Assembly (NCBI GenBank): GCA_905181625.1
Contig: CAJIYJ010000007.1
Location: forward strand, 124,001 to 188,000
Length of the DNA: 64,000 nucleotides
Direction: 5' to 3'
DNA from: an uncultured Flavobacteriaceae bacterium
GTDB taxonomy: Bacteria > Bacteroidota > Bacteroidia > Flavobacteriales > Flavobacteriaceae
Part shown: positions 9,181 to 16,399 of the stretch, piece by piece
How the letters are laid out: the number at the start of each line of letters is the position of its first letter
How positions within the stretch are numbered: position 1 is the stretch's first letter
Made by a program: the position numbers and the translations under genes
Notes under the pieces: model-generated
What the model was told of the DNA's origin: nothing
The model's input: only the letters and a program-made list of their open reading frames with translations
The model's database searches: none

Positions 9181-9190
9181 TTAGCTTAAA

Positions 9191-9214
9191 TTAATATATT
9201 ATTGTTAATATATT
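9191..9214. repeat. Tandem 10-bp direct repeat upstream of the photolyase operon
   Basis: TTAATATATT occurs at 9191-9200 and again at 9205-9214, separated by ATTG. Each copy contains the self-complementary core AATATATT, so the pair could also bind a dimeric regulator. It lies 73-96 nt upstream of the SRPBCC start codon, in the only non-coding gap before the operon. The low complexity of the region means chance cannot be excluded. Confidence 0.4.
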
Positions 9215-9286
9215 CAATAAAAAAAACATGATATATGGTTAAATAGATTTGTAAAACTATTAATTTAGCGCTATAAAATTATTAGA

Positions 9287-9748
9287 TTGAAATTATATCA
9301 AATTAAAACTAAACAAAAACTTCCTATATCAGTAGACAAAGCTTGGGAATTTTTAAGCAATCCAAAAAACTTAAAAGAAATCACGCCGAAACATATGAAT
9401 TTCAGAATATTAAGTGGTGCTGATCGATCTATATTTGCAGGTCAAATTATTCAATACAAAGTTACTCCTATGCTTGGGATATCTACTAAATGGGTGACAG
9501 AAATCACACATGTTAAGGACAAAGAGTACTTTGTAGATGAACAAAGGTTCGGACCATATGCTTTATGGCACCATAAACATTTTATAAAAAAAATTGATGG
9601 AGGAGTAGAAATGGAAGATGTCATAGACTATAAAATACCTTTTGGAATTATAGGCCAAATAGCTCATCCAATTATAGTGAAAAACAAACTAAAACAAATT
9701 TTCAAATACAGAGAGAATAAGCTTAAAGAATTATTTGGGGAAATTTAA
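9287..9748 (+). CDS. SRPBCC-family (START/Bet v 1-like) ligand-binding protein
   Basis: A 153-residue polyketide-cyclase/dehydrase-like protein: KLPISVDKAWEFLSNPKNL at the N-terminus, central strands (GQIIQYKVTPMLGISTKWVTEI in two parts), YFVDEQRFGPYALWHHKHF, and a C-terminal helix KNKLKQIFKYRENKLKELF. Translation starts with TTG at 9287; no in-frame ATG precedes the first conserved residues. It heads the photolyase operon. In related bacteria such proteins accompany CPD photolyases, but no ligand or reaction is established. A role with the neighbouring SDR or in lipid/carotenoid protection is speculation. Confidence 0.8.
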   Translation: MKLYQIKTKQKLPISVDKAWEFLSNPKNLKEITPKHMNFRILSGADRSIFAGQIIQYKVTPMLGISTKWVTEITHVKDKEYFVDEQRFGPYALWHHKHFIKKIDGGVEMEDVIDYKIPFGIIGQIAHPIIVKNKLKQIFKYRENKLKELFGEI

Positions 9749-9755
9749 ATTAATT

Positions 9756-10457
9756 ATGAAAAAAAATATCTTATTTATTGGAGGCTCATCCGGAATTGGA
9801 CTTGCTACGATTAAACTATTACATGAAAAACACAATGTTATTGTTGCTTCTAGATCTAATGAAAATCTTTTAGATTTAAATGTAAAACATATAAAATTTG
9901 ATGTATTGAATGATGAATTAAACATTGAATTAATTCCTGAAAACTTACATGGTTTCGCCTACTTTCCAGGCAGTATTAATTTAAGACCTTTTAGAAGTTT
10001 AAAAATCAATGTTTTTGAAGAGGATTTGAATATAAATTTTTTATCAATGGTAAAAACTCTTCAAAAAGTACTGAATAATTTAAAAAAATCAAATAACGCT
10101 AGTGTAGTTTTATTTAGCACTGTTGCTGTTAAAGTAGGAATGCCCTTTCATACAAGTGTTTCAGCTTCAAAAGGAGCAATTGAAGGCTTTGCTAAATCTT
10201 TAGCTGCTGAGTGTGCCCCTTGCATTCGAGTAAATGTAATAGCACCTTCATTAACAGATACACCACTTGCTGACAAGTTTCTAAACAATGATATTAAAAA
10301 AGAAAAAGTTGGCAATAGACATCCCCTTAAAAGACCAGGCAATCCAGAAGATATAGCAAATTCAACTGCTTTTTTATTAAGTGACGAAAGCTCTTGGGTT
10401 ACTGGACAAATATTAGGAGTTGATGGAGGAATGTCTACACTCAACACATCTAATTGA
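9756..10457 (+). CDS. SDR-family protein lacking the catalytic tyrosine
   Basis: A 233-residue short-chain dehydrogenase/reductase. The cofactor motif is GGSSGIG (9-15), the Asn-containing helix is LNINFLSM, the catalytic-Ser strand is VVLFST (S121), and the C-terminal part shows VNVIAPSLTDTPLA and GQILGVDGG. In the YxxxK position it reads VSASK: V135 replaces Tyr while K139 is kept. An NNAG-like motif is also replaced (FAYFPGSI). Normal reductase chemistry is therefore doubtful. I start at ATG 9756 rather than an upstream TTG because the Rossmann motif follows at once. It lies 7 nt after the SRPBCC gene and overlaps the photolyase by TTGA. Confidence 0.85.
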   Translation: MKKNILFIGGSSGIGLATIKLLHEKHNVIVASRSNENLLDLNVKHIKFDVLNDELNIELIPENLHGFAYFPGSINLRPFRSLKINVFEEDLNINFLSMVKTLQKVLNNLKKSNNASVVLFSTVAVKVGMPFHTSVSASKGAIEGFAKSLAAECAPCIRVNVIAPSLTDTPLADKFLNNDIKKEKVGNRHPLKRPGNPEDIANSTAFLLSDESSWVTGQILGVDGGMSTLNTSN

Positions 10458-11755
10458 ACGATAAAATTGTAATTTTTTGGTTTAGAAGAGACCTTCGCTT
10501 AAATGATAATACCGGACTTTATCATTCTTTAAAAAACAATTCTAAAGTCCTTCCTATTTTCATTTATGATAAAAACACATTAGACAAACTCAATAGCTCT
10601 GATCATAGACTAGATTTTATTCAATCTTCGTTAGAAAATATCAATACAATACTAAACAAAAAAAATAAATCAGTATCAACCTATTACGGAAAGCCATTAG
10701 ATGTTTTCTTAAATTTAATTAAAAAGCATGACATTTCTAAAGTGTATACTAACAATGATTACACACCTTATTCTATAAATAGAGATAATAAAATACAAGA
10801 ACTTCTTGAATCTAAAAATATAGAATTCAAAAGCTACAAAGACCATGTTCTATTTGAAAAGTCCGAAATAGTCAAAAAAGATAATACACCATATAAGGTA
10901 TATACTCCATATTCAAGAAAATGGATATTAAAAATGTCTGAAATCAATATCGAATATTTTAATTCAGAAGAAAATCTAAAAAATTTATGGGTAGGAGAAA
11001 AAGCCCATATTTCAATTAAAGAAATTGGGTTTAAAAAAAATAATTTAAAACCATTAAAAATAAATTTATCTAATCAAGTAATTGAAGACTACGAAAAAAC
11101 TAGAAATTTCCCCTCAATTAATGGTACATCAAAAATTGGACTACATCTTAGGTTTGGTACAATTAGTACTAGAGAAATGATAAAAAAAGCTAAATTATCA
11201 GAAAATATTACGTTTTTAAAAGAATTAATCTGGAGGGAGTTTTTTCAACAAATACTATTTCATTTCCCCTATACAGTTACAAAAAGTTTTAAACCTAAAT
11301 ATGACAGAATTGAATGGATTAATAATGAGAAACAATTTAAAAAATGGTGTAAAGGTGAAACAGGATACCTGTTAGTTGATGCAGGCATGAGAGAGTTAAA
11401 CAAAACAGGTTTTATGCACAATAGAGTGAGAATGTTGGTTGGAAGTTTTTTATGCAAGCATCTACTAATTGATTGGAGATGGGGAGAGGCATACTTTGCT
11501 GAAAAATTGTACGATTATGAAACAGCTAGCAATGTAGGTAATTGGCAATGGGTAGCGGGTTGTGGAGTTGATGCTTCGCCATATTTCAGGATCTTTAACC
11601 CACACGAGCAGATCAAGAAATTTGACAAGCAATTAAGTTATACGAAAAAATGGGTGCCAGAATTTAACACAGATCAATATGTGAAATATATTGTTGATCA
11701 TAAAGAAGCCCGTGAAAGATGTTTAATTTCCTATAAAAAAGCTTTAAACAATTGA
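10454..11755 (+). CDS. phrB: Deoxyribodipyrimidine photolyase (CPD class I type)
   Basis: Repairs UV-induced cyclobutane pyrimidine dimers with blue light and FADH-. The 433-residue protein has the N-terminal antenna domain (IVIFWFRRDLRLNDN) and the FAD domain with GTSKIGLHLRFGTIS, the ELIWREFFQQILFHFP segment, and HNRVRMLVGSFLCKHLLIDWRWGE (in two parts). It ends with the C-terminal signature DYETASNVGNWQWVAGCG followed by DASPYFRIFNP. It starts with TTG overlapping the SDR stop (TTGA), a translational-coupling arrangement. The antenna pigment cannot be determined by eye. Confidence 0.93.
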   Translation: MNDKIVIFWFRRDLRLNDNTGLYHSLKNNSKVLPIFIYDKNTLDKLNSSDHRLDFIQSSLENINTILNKKNKSVSTYYGKPLDVFLNLIKKHDISKVYTNNDYTPYSINRDNKIQELLESKNIEFKSYKDHVLFEKSEIVKKDNTPYKVYTPYSRKWILKMSEINIEYFNSEENLKNLWVGEKAHISIKEIGFKKNNLKPLKINLSNQVIEDYEKTRNFPSINGTSKIGLHLRFGTISTREMIKKAKLSENITFLKELIWREFFQQILFHFPYTVTKSFKPKYDRIEWINNEKQFKKWCKGETGYLLVDAGMRELNKTGFMHNRVRMLVGSFLCKHLLIDWRWGEAYFAEKLYDYETASNVGNWQWVAGCGVDASPYFRIFNPHEQIKKFDKQLSYTKKWVPEFNTDQYVKYIVDHKEARERCLISYKKALNN

Positions 11756-13233
11756 ATAGTATTAATATAATTTTTCCGAATCAACTTTTTGAAAAAAGCC
11801 TACTAATTGACAATCAAAATACAATATATTTAATTGAAGAATATTTGTTTTTTAGCCAATATAGTTTTCACAAGCAAAAAATATTATTTCATAGAGATTC
11901 TATGAAAAACTATTGTAATTATTTAATTGAAAAAGGTCTAAAGGTAATTTACGTTGATTCTTATGAGCACCAATCTGACATAAGAGTGTTTTTAAAAAAA
12001 ACAAAAGCAAAACAAATAAATATTTATGACCCAGTGGATAATTGGCTCGAAAAAAGAATTTTATCGGTTTGCAAAGAAAAGAATATTGAAATAAAATTCC
12101 ATGAAAATTCTCTTTTTATAAATAAAAAAGACGAACTTCTTCCCTTTTTCAGTCCGACAAAAAAAAAACTTTACCAAACATCTTTTTACAAAAACCAAAG
12201 AGATAAGCTTAATGTTCTTCTAGATCAAGAAAAAAAACCTGTTGGTGGGAAATGGACTTATGATGACTTGAATAGAAAAAAATTTCCTAAAAATAAAAAT
12301 ACTCCTAAAATTGATTACTCAAATATCAAAAGTCCCAACTACTTATATTCTAAAGAATATACATCGAAATATTTTTCAAAAAATATTGGAGAATTGAGTA
12401 ATATACAGATATACCCCACTGAATTCAAATCAGCTAAAATTTGGTTTAATAATTTTTTAAATACTAGATTCGATGAATTCGGAATTTATGAAGATGCTAT
12501 TCTAATCAAAGAGTCAATTATAAATCACAGTATTTTGTCTCCACTTATTAATTCAGGCCTTCTAGAACCAAAATATATATTAAAAACTTCTTTAGCTTTT
12601 TATAAAAAAAACAATATTCCATTAAATTCAGCTGAAGGTTTTATTAGACAAATAATTGGTTGGAGAGAATTTATAAGAGGAGTATATGTTTCTAGGGGAA
12701 CTGAAGAAAGATTAAAAAATTATTGGGGATTTAAAAGGAAAATTCCAAAATCTTTCTATGAAGGATCTACTGGAATTGACCCTATTGATGATACCATTAA
12801 AAAGATAAATAAAACTGGATATGCTAACCATATAGAAAGATTAATGATATTAGGTAATTTTATGGTTTTATGTGAATTCGATCCTAATGAGGTATATAGA
12901 TGGTTTATGGAATTATTTATTGATTCTTACGATTGGGTGATGGTGCCAAACGTTTACGGAATGAGTCAATTTGCAGACGGAGGTTTAATGTCAACAAAAC
13001 CATATATAAGCAGCAGCAATTATATTATAAAAATGAGTGACTATAAAAAAGGAGAATGGAGTGACGTATGGGATGGACTTTTTTGGACATTTATGGATAA
13101 ACAAAGAGCGTTTTTTAGTAAAAATCCGAGAATGAGAATGCTTATAAGTAGTTTTGACAAAATGGATTCATTAAAAAAAGAAAAATTACTAATTGATGCA
13201 GATAATTTTATAACCAAACTTATAGTATGTTAA
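11752..13233 (+). CDS. Cryptochrome/photolyase-related protein (FeS-BCP/DPRP family) without Fe-S ligands
   Basis: A 493-residue member of the prokaryotic cryptochrome family that includes Agrobacterium PhrB. It has an N-terminal Rossmann domain (INIIFPNQLF; LFHRDSMKNY; KLYQTSFYKNQR) and a helical FAD domain with EGFIRQIIGWREFIRGVY (295-312), NHIERLMILGNF (359-370; H360 retained), and FADGGLMSTKPYISSSNYI (407-425). The four Cys that bind [4Fe-4S] in PhrB are absent: the position after LEPKYI is L277, the CG after KPYI reads SS, and the later Cys pair region reads DYKKGEWSDVWDGLFW. Start is TTG overlapping the photolyase stop (TTGA). Whether it repairs (6-4) products or senses light is open. 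Confidence 0.88.
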   Translation: MNSINIIFPNQLFEKSLLIDNQNTIYLIEEYLFFSQYSFHKQKILFHRDSMKNYCNYLIEKGLKVIYVDSYEHQSDIRVFLKKTKAKQINIYDPVDNWLEKRILSVCKEKNIEIKFHENSLFINKKDELLPFFSPTKKKLYQTSFYKNQRDKLNVLLDQEKKPVGGKWTYDDLNRKKFPKNKNTPKIDYSNIKSPNYLYSKEYTSKYFSKNIGELSNIQIYPTEFKSAKIWFNNFLNTRFDEFGIYEDAILIKESIINHSILSPLINSGLLEPKYILKTSLAFYKKNNIPLNSAEGFIRQIIGWREFIRGVYVSRGTEERLKNYWGFKRKIPKSFYEGSTGIDPIDDTIKKINKTGYANHIERLMILGNFMVLCEFDPNEVYRWFMELFIDSYDWVMVPNVYGMSQFADGGLMSTKPYISSSNYIIKMSDYKKGEWSDVWDGLFWTFMDKQRAFFSKNPRMRMLISSFDKMDSLKKEKLLIDADNFITKLIVC

Positions 13234-13505
13234 AACTTAATTGTATTCAAATTGATAGAGTAATTGAAATGGCATGGGAAGACAGAACTCCCTTTGAAGC
13301 TATTTTATTCCAATTTAATTTAGCTGAAAAAGATGTTATTAAATTAATGAGAAGTAATTTAAAGGAATCTAGTTTTAAAAGATGGCGAAAAAGAGTGAAT
13401 AGCGGAGTAAGTCAAAAACATCTAAAAAAGAGAAATTCTGAAATTAACAGGTTTAAATGCAGCAGACAAAAATCTATTTCTGGAAATAAAATAAGTAAAA
13501 GATAA
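13227..13505 (+). CDS. TIGR03643-family small basic protein
   Basis: A 92-residue protein matching the TIGR03643 pattern: IDRVIEMAWEDRTPFEAI, FQFNLAEKDVIKLMR, and FKRWRKRVNSG. The N-terminal half looks like a compact helical, HTH-like unit; the C-terminal third is Lys/Arg-rich, suggesting nucleic-acid contact. It overlaps the end of the cryptochrome-like gene by 7 nt and closes the operon, as this family typically sits beside such genes. Its function is unknown; a DNA-binding or cofactor role for the photolyases is inference. Confidence 0.8.
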   Translation: MLKLNCIQIDRVIEMAWEDRTPFEAILFQFNLAEKDVIKLMRSNLKESSFKRWRKRVNSGVSQKHLKKRNSEINRFKCSRQKSISGNKISKR

Positions 13506-14813
13506 CTAAAGTCTTTTGATTTTTGCCCCTAGAGCCAATAGTCTCTGATCAATATTTTCATAGCCTCTATCAATTTGTTCAATGTTATGAATAATACTAG
13601 TTCCTTTAGCTGAAAGTGCAGCGATTAATAAAGAAATTCCTGCTCTAATGTCTGGTGAAACCATAGTAGTAGCCTTAAGTTTAGACTTAAAGTCATGTCC
13701 AATTACAGTAGCCCTATGCGGATCACAAAGAATAATTTTTGCTCCCATATCAATAAGCTTATCAACAAAAAATAATCTACTTTCAAACATTTTTTGATGA
13801 ATCAAAACACTTCCTCTTGCTTGAGTAGATACAACCAGAACAATACTCAACAGATCAGGTGTAAACCCTGGCCAAGGAGCATCAGAAACAGTCAACACAG
13901 AGCCGTCTATGTAATTTTGGATTTCATATCCATCTAAATGTTCAGGTATGTATATATCATCCCCTTTTCTTGTAATTGTTATTCCTAACTTTCGAAAAAC
14001 ATCTGGAATTTGCCCCAAATTTTCCCAACTCACATTCTTAATTGTAATTTCACTTTTTGTCATAGCTGCCATCCCTATCCAACTACCTATTTCAATCATA
14101 TCTGGAAGGACCTTATGCTTACAACCTCCAAGAGATTCAACTCCATTGATTACTAACAAATTTGAACCAATTCCAGAAATATCAGCTCCCATGCTAATTA
14201 ACATTTTACAAAGCTGTTGAATATATGGCTCACAAGCTGCGTTATATATTTCTGTTTTACCTTTAGCTAAAACAGAAGCCATAAGGACATTAGCTGTACC
14301 TGTTACAGAAGCCTGATCTAATAAAACAAAAGCACCTTTCAACTTTTTAGACTCTACTCCATAAAAATATTCTTCTTTATTGTATCTAAATGAAGCTCCC
14401 AATTTAATTAAACCAAGAAAATGGGTGTCTAACCTTCTTCTACCTATTTTATCTCCTCCAGGCTTAGGTATGTACCCTTTTCCAAACCTAGATAATAGTG
14501 GGCCAACAATCATTATAGACCCTCTTAAACTACTCCCCTTCGCTTTAAATGAGTCAGATTTCAGATAATCAACATCAACATTATCGGCTTTAAAAGAATA
14601 TTTATTTTTAGATATCTGATGGGTTTTAACTCCCAAAGAAGATAATAAATCTATTAATTTAATTACATCTATTATTTGTGGGATATTATCAATTACAACT
14701 TCTTCACTTGTTAATAAACAAGCGCAAATAACCTGTAAGGCTTCATTCTTAGCTCCTTGTGGATGAATATCTCCTTTTAGTTTAAAACCGCCTTCAATTG
14801 AAAAGGTCCCCAT
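13506..14813 (-). CDS. murA: UDP-N-acetylglucosamine 1-carboxyvinyltransferase (MurA)
   Basis: First committed step of peptidoglycan synthesis: transfer of enolpyruvate from PEP to UDP-GlcNAc. The 435-residue protein has IHPQGAKNEALQV at the N-terminus, RGSIMIVGPLLSRFG, and the active-site loop KPGGDKIGRRRLDTHF. In that loop D121 replaces the Cys of E. coli-type enzymes (GGCxIGxRPVD). MurA proteins with Asp here, known from mycobacteria and chlamydiae, are intrinsically insensitive to fosfomycin, so the same is expected here. It follows DUF4290 after 14 nt. Its stop codon abuts that of the convergent TIGR03643 gene. Confidence 0.95.
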   Translation of the reverse strand: MGTFSIEGGFKLKGDIHPQGAKNEALQVICACLLTSEEVVIDNIPQIIDVIKLIDLLSSLGVKTHQISKNKYSFKADNVDVDYLKSDSFKAKGSSLRGSIMIVGPLLSRFGKGYIPKPGGDKIGRRRLDTHFLGLIKLGASFRYNKEEYFYGVESKKLKGAFVLLDQASVTGTANVLMASVLAKGKTEIYNAACEPYIQQLCKMLISMGADISGIGSNLLVINGVESLGGCKHKVLPDMIEIGSWIGMAAMTKSEITIKNVSWENLGQIPDVFRKLGITITRKGDDIYIPEHLDGYEIQNYIDGSVLTVSDAPWPGFTPDLLSIVLVVSTQARGSVLIHQKMFESRLFFVDKLIDMGAKIILCDPHRATVIGHDFKSKLKATTMVSPDIRAGISLLIAALSAKGTSIIHNIEQIDRGYENIDQRLLALGAKIKRL

Positions 14814-14827
14814 ATAACTATTTACTT

Positions 14828-15481
14828 TTAATTATTGTTTCGCTTTTTAAAATTACGATAAGGTTTTTTATTATTTTTATTTACAGGTGTTTTAGTGAAT
14901 TTTTTGTTAGTTAGCTTTATTAGATTATGAGAATCCGACAAGGGTTTGTCCTTTGAAGTTAAAACAATTAAACCACCAGAAAGTTCTAGTAAATGTTTAT
15001 AAATCACATCATCTTCAACGGTGTCCTTATTCCAATTAAGAAAACATTTTTTCATATGATTAGCAATCACATACACCAATTGCTTTTTCATATCCCCTTC
15101 CTCCCATTTAACAGCTACATCAACCATTCTTTTAATATTATTTCCATAAAACCTATATTTTGGAAAGTTTTGAGGGTAACCTAACTTATCTGGTCTTTCT
15201 AAAAAGACTTCCTTTAAGGGTATAGGATATGGGGAATCTACATCAAGATTAAAATCAGACATAATAAACAATTGATCCCACAACTTGTGCTGAAAGTCTG
15301 GCACATCTCTTAAATGCGGATTCATATTACCCATAACTCCAATAATAGCTTTAGCTATATTATTTCTTTCATTTCTATCCTCACAAGCCAAAGCTTGATC
15401 AATCATTTTATGAAGGTGTCTTCCATACTCAGGAATAATTAGCTTAGTACGCTCTGTATTATATTGTAAATTTTCAATCAA
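14828..15481 (-). CDS. DUF4290 domain-containing protein
   Basis: A 217-residue protein of the Bacteroidota-restricted DUF4290 family, recognised from the N-terminal block NTERTKLIIPEYGRHLHKMI, RNNIAKAIIGVMGNMNPHLRD, and FQHKLWDQLFIMSDFNLDVDS. The last 30 residues are basic and low in complexity (TPVNKNNKKPYRNFKKRNNN), reminiscent of an RNA- or membrane-contacting tail. It stands directly upstream of murA, an arrangement I know from other flavobacteria, but no function is established. Confidence 0.85.
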   Translation of the reverse strand: MIENLQYNTERTKLIIPEYGRHLHKMIDQALACEDRNERNNIAKAIIGVMGNMNPHLRDVPDFQHKLWDQLFIMSDFNLDVDSPYPIPLKEVFLERPDKLGYPQNFPKYRFYGNNIKRMVDVAVKWEEGDMKKQLVYVIANHMKKCFLNWNKDTVEDDVIYKHLLELSGGLIVLTSKDKPLSDSHNLIKLTNKKFTKTPVNKNNKKPYRNFKKRNNN

Positions 15482-15529
15482 AATAGGGGTGATTTATTAA
15501 TCAAGTTAGGCAAATTTAATGAAATTTAA

Positions 15530-15814
15530 TCACAAAGAAATTATTCCATCAATTTTTGAAGCTAATTTATATTTTTCTATTACAAATGAGGGTGATTTCA
15601 TGTTTGCTGTAATAGTTATACTAGTAAATTTATTAGAAGATGAATATTTTGTAGAAATATTTGCGTCAATATCGATAAATATTGATTTCAAATGATCTAT
15701 AGAATTTTTATCAGATTTAAGAATAAATTTATATTTATAAATAGAAGGCCAACTAGACGATTCTAGAAGTTGTTTTTCTAGCCTAATGTAAAAACCTTCG
15801 CTATCTTTTAACAT
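15530..15814 (-). CDS. DUF493 (YbeD-like) protein
   Basis: A 94-residue DUF493 protein with the ferredoxin-like beta-alpha-beta pattern: SSWPSIYKYKFILKSDKNS, then STKYSSSNKFTSITITANM, ending IEKYKLASKIDGIISL. E. coli YbeD is the namesake; an ACT-like regulatory role has been suggested for the fold, but no partner is clear here. It is monocistronic and divergent from the AAA ATPase gene, and a TATATTTG box (15820-15827) lies just upstream. Confidence 0.8.
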   Translation of the reverse strand: MLKDSEGFYIRLEKQLLESSSWPSIYKYKFILKSDKNSIDHLKSIFIDIDANISTKYSSSNKFTSITITANMKSPSFVIEKYKLASKIDGIISL

Positions 15815-15819
15815 GAGCT

Positions 15820-15827
15820 CAAATATA
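15820..15827 (-). promoter_or_regulatory. Candidate -7 box of the DUF493 gene
   Basis: TATATTTG on the minus strand matches TAnnTTTG exactly, only 5 nt before the ATG. This implies an almost leaderless mRNA or a different start site. No clear -33 TTG is seen, and the surrounding sequence is a TA run, so support is limited. Confidence 0.35.
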
Positions 15828-15850
15828 TATATAAAGTTTTATTAATTGCT

Positions 15851-15858
15851 TAATTTTG
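15851..15858 (+). promoter_or_regulatory. Bacteroidota -7 box of the AAA ATPase gene
   Basis: TAATTTTG, followed by C, matches the TAnnTTTG consensus 6 nt before the ATG at 15865. It includes the last base triplet of an apparent upstream TTG start, arguing for the ATG as the true start. Confidence 0.5.
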
Positions 15859-15864
15859 CATCTC

Positions 15865-16398
15865 ATGAATAACGAATACAAAATATTAATTACTGGAGGG
15901 CCGGGTTCTGGCAAAACATCAATAATCAATGAATTAGAAAATAAAAATTACAATTGTGAACATGAAATTGTGAGAAGCTTAACTCTTCAGGGGAAAGAAA
16001 ATGGAATTGATCAACTATTTTTAAAAAATCCATTAAATTTTAGTGAAAAACTTTTAGAATTGAGAATTAATCAATTTAATAAAAAACAAAATTTTAATAA
16101 TACATTTTATGATAGAGGGGTTCATGATGTATTAGCATACCTTAACTATATTAAAATTAAATACTCTAAAGAACTCATTACAAAAGCTAAACAAGTAAAA
16201 TACAACAAAGTTATTGTGCTTCCACCCTGGAAAGAAATTTACATTCAAGATGATGTTAGATACGAAAGCTTTGAAGAAGCTGCCAAAATTTATAATGAAA
16301 TAATTAAAGTTTATGATTTATTCAAGATGAATCCGATCATACTAAATAAAGGAACATTAAATGAGAGAGTTGAAAAAATATTAGAAATAATAAAATAA
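15865..16398 (+). CDS. AAA_28-family P-loop ATPase/kinase-like protein
   Basis: A 177-residue P-loop protein: MNNEYKILITGGPGSGKTSI carries Walker A GGPGSGKTS near the N-terminus, FYDRGVHDVLAYLNY is the nucleotide-kinase-like DR-lid/Asp region, and VIVLPPWKEIYIQDDVRYES precedes a helical C-terminus. The pattern fits AAA_28 (NadR/thymidylate-kinase-like) proteins whose substrate is unknown. I chose ATG 15865 over the TTG at 15856 because a promoter box covers the latter. fmt follows after one base, so the two are probably co-transcribed. Confidence 0.82.
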   Translation: MNNEYKILITGGPGSGKTSIINELENKNYNCEHEIVRSLTLQGKENGIDQLFLKNPLNFSEKLLELRINQFNKKQNFNNTFYDRGVHDVLAYLNYIKIKYSKELITKAKQVKYNKVIVLPPWKEIYIQDDVRYESFEEAAKIYNEIIKVYDLFKMNPIILNKGTLNERVEKILEIIK

Positions 16399-16399
16399 T

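Noticed and set aside
9287-13505. Photolyase operon as a recent horizontal import
   Set aside because: Base composition and A-rich codon use look like those of flanking core genes, and no mobile element or tRNA-associated repeat borders it.
13948-14568. Plus-strand frames opposite murA
   Set aside because: Entirely within murA, no recognisable domain, consistent with chance openness in AT-rich DNA.
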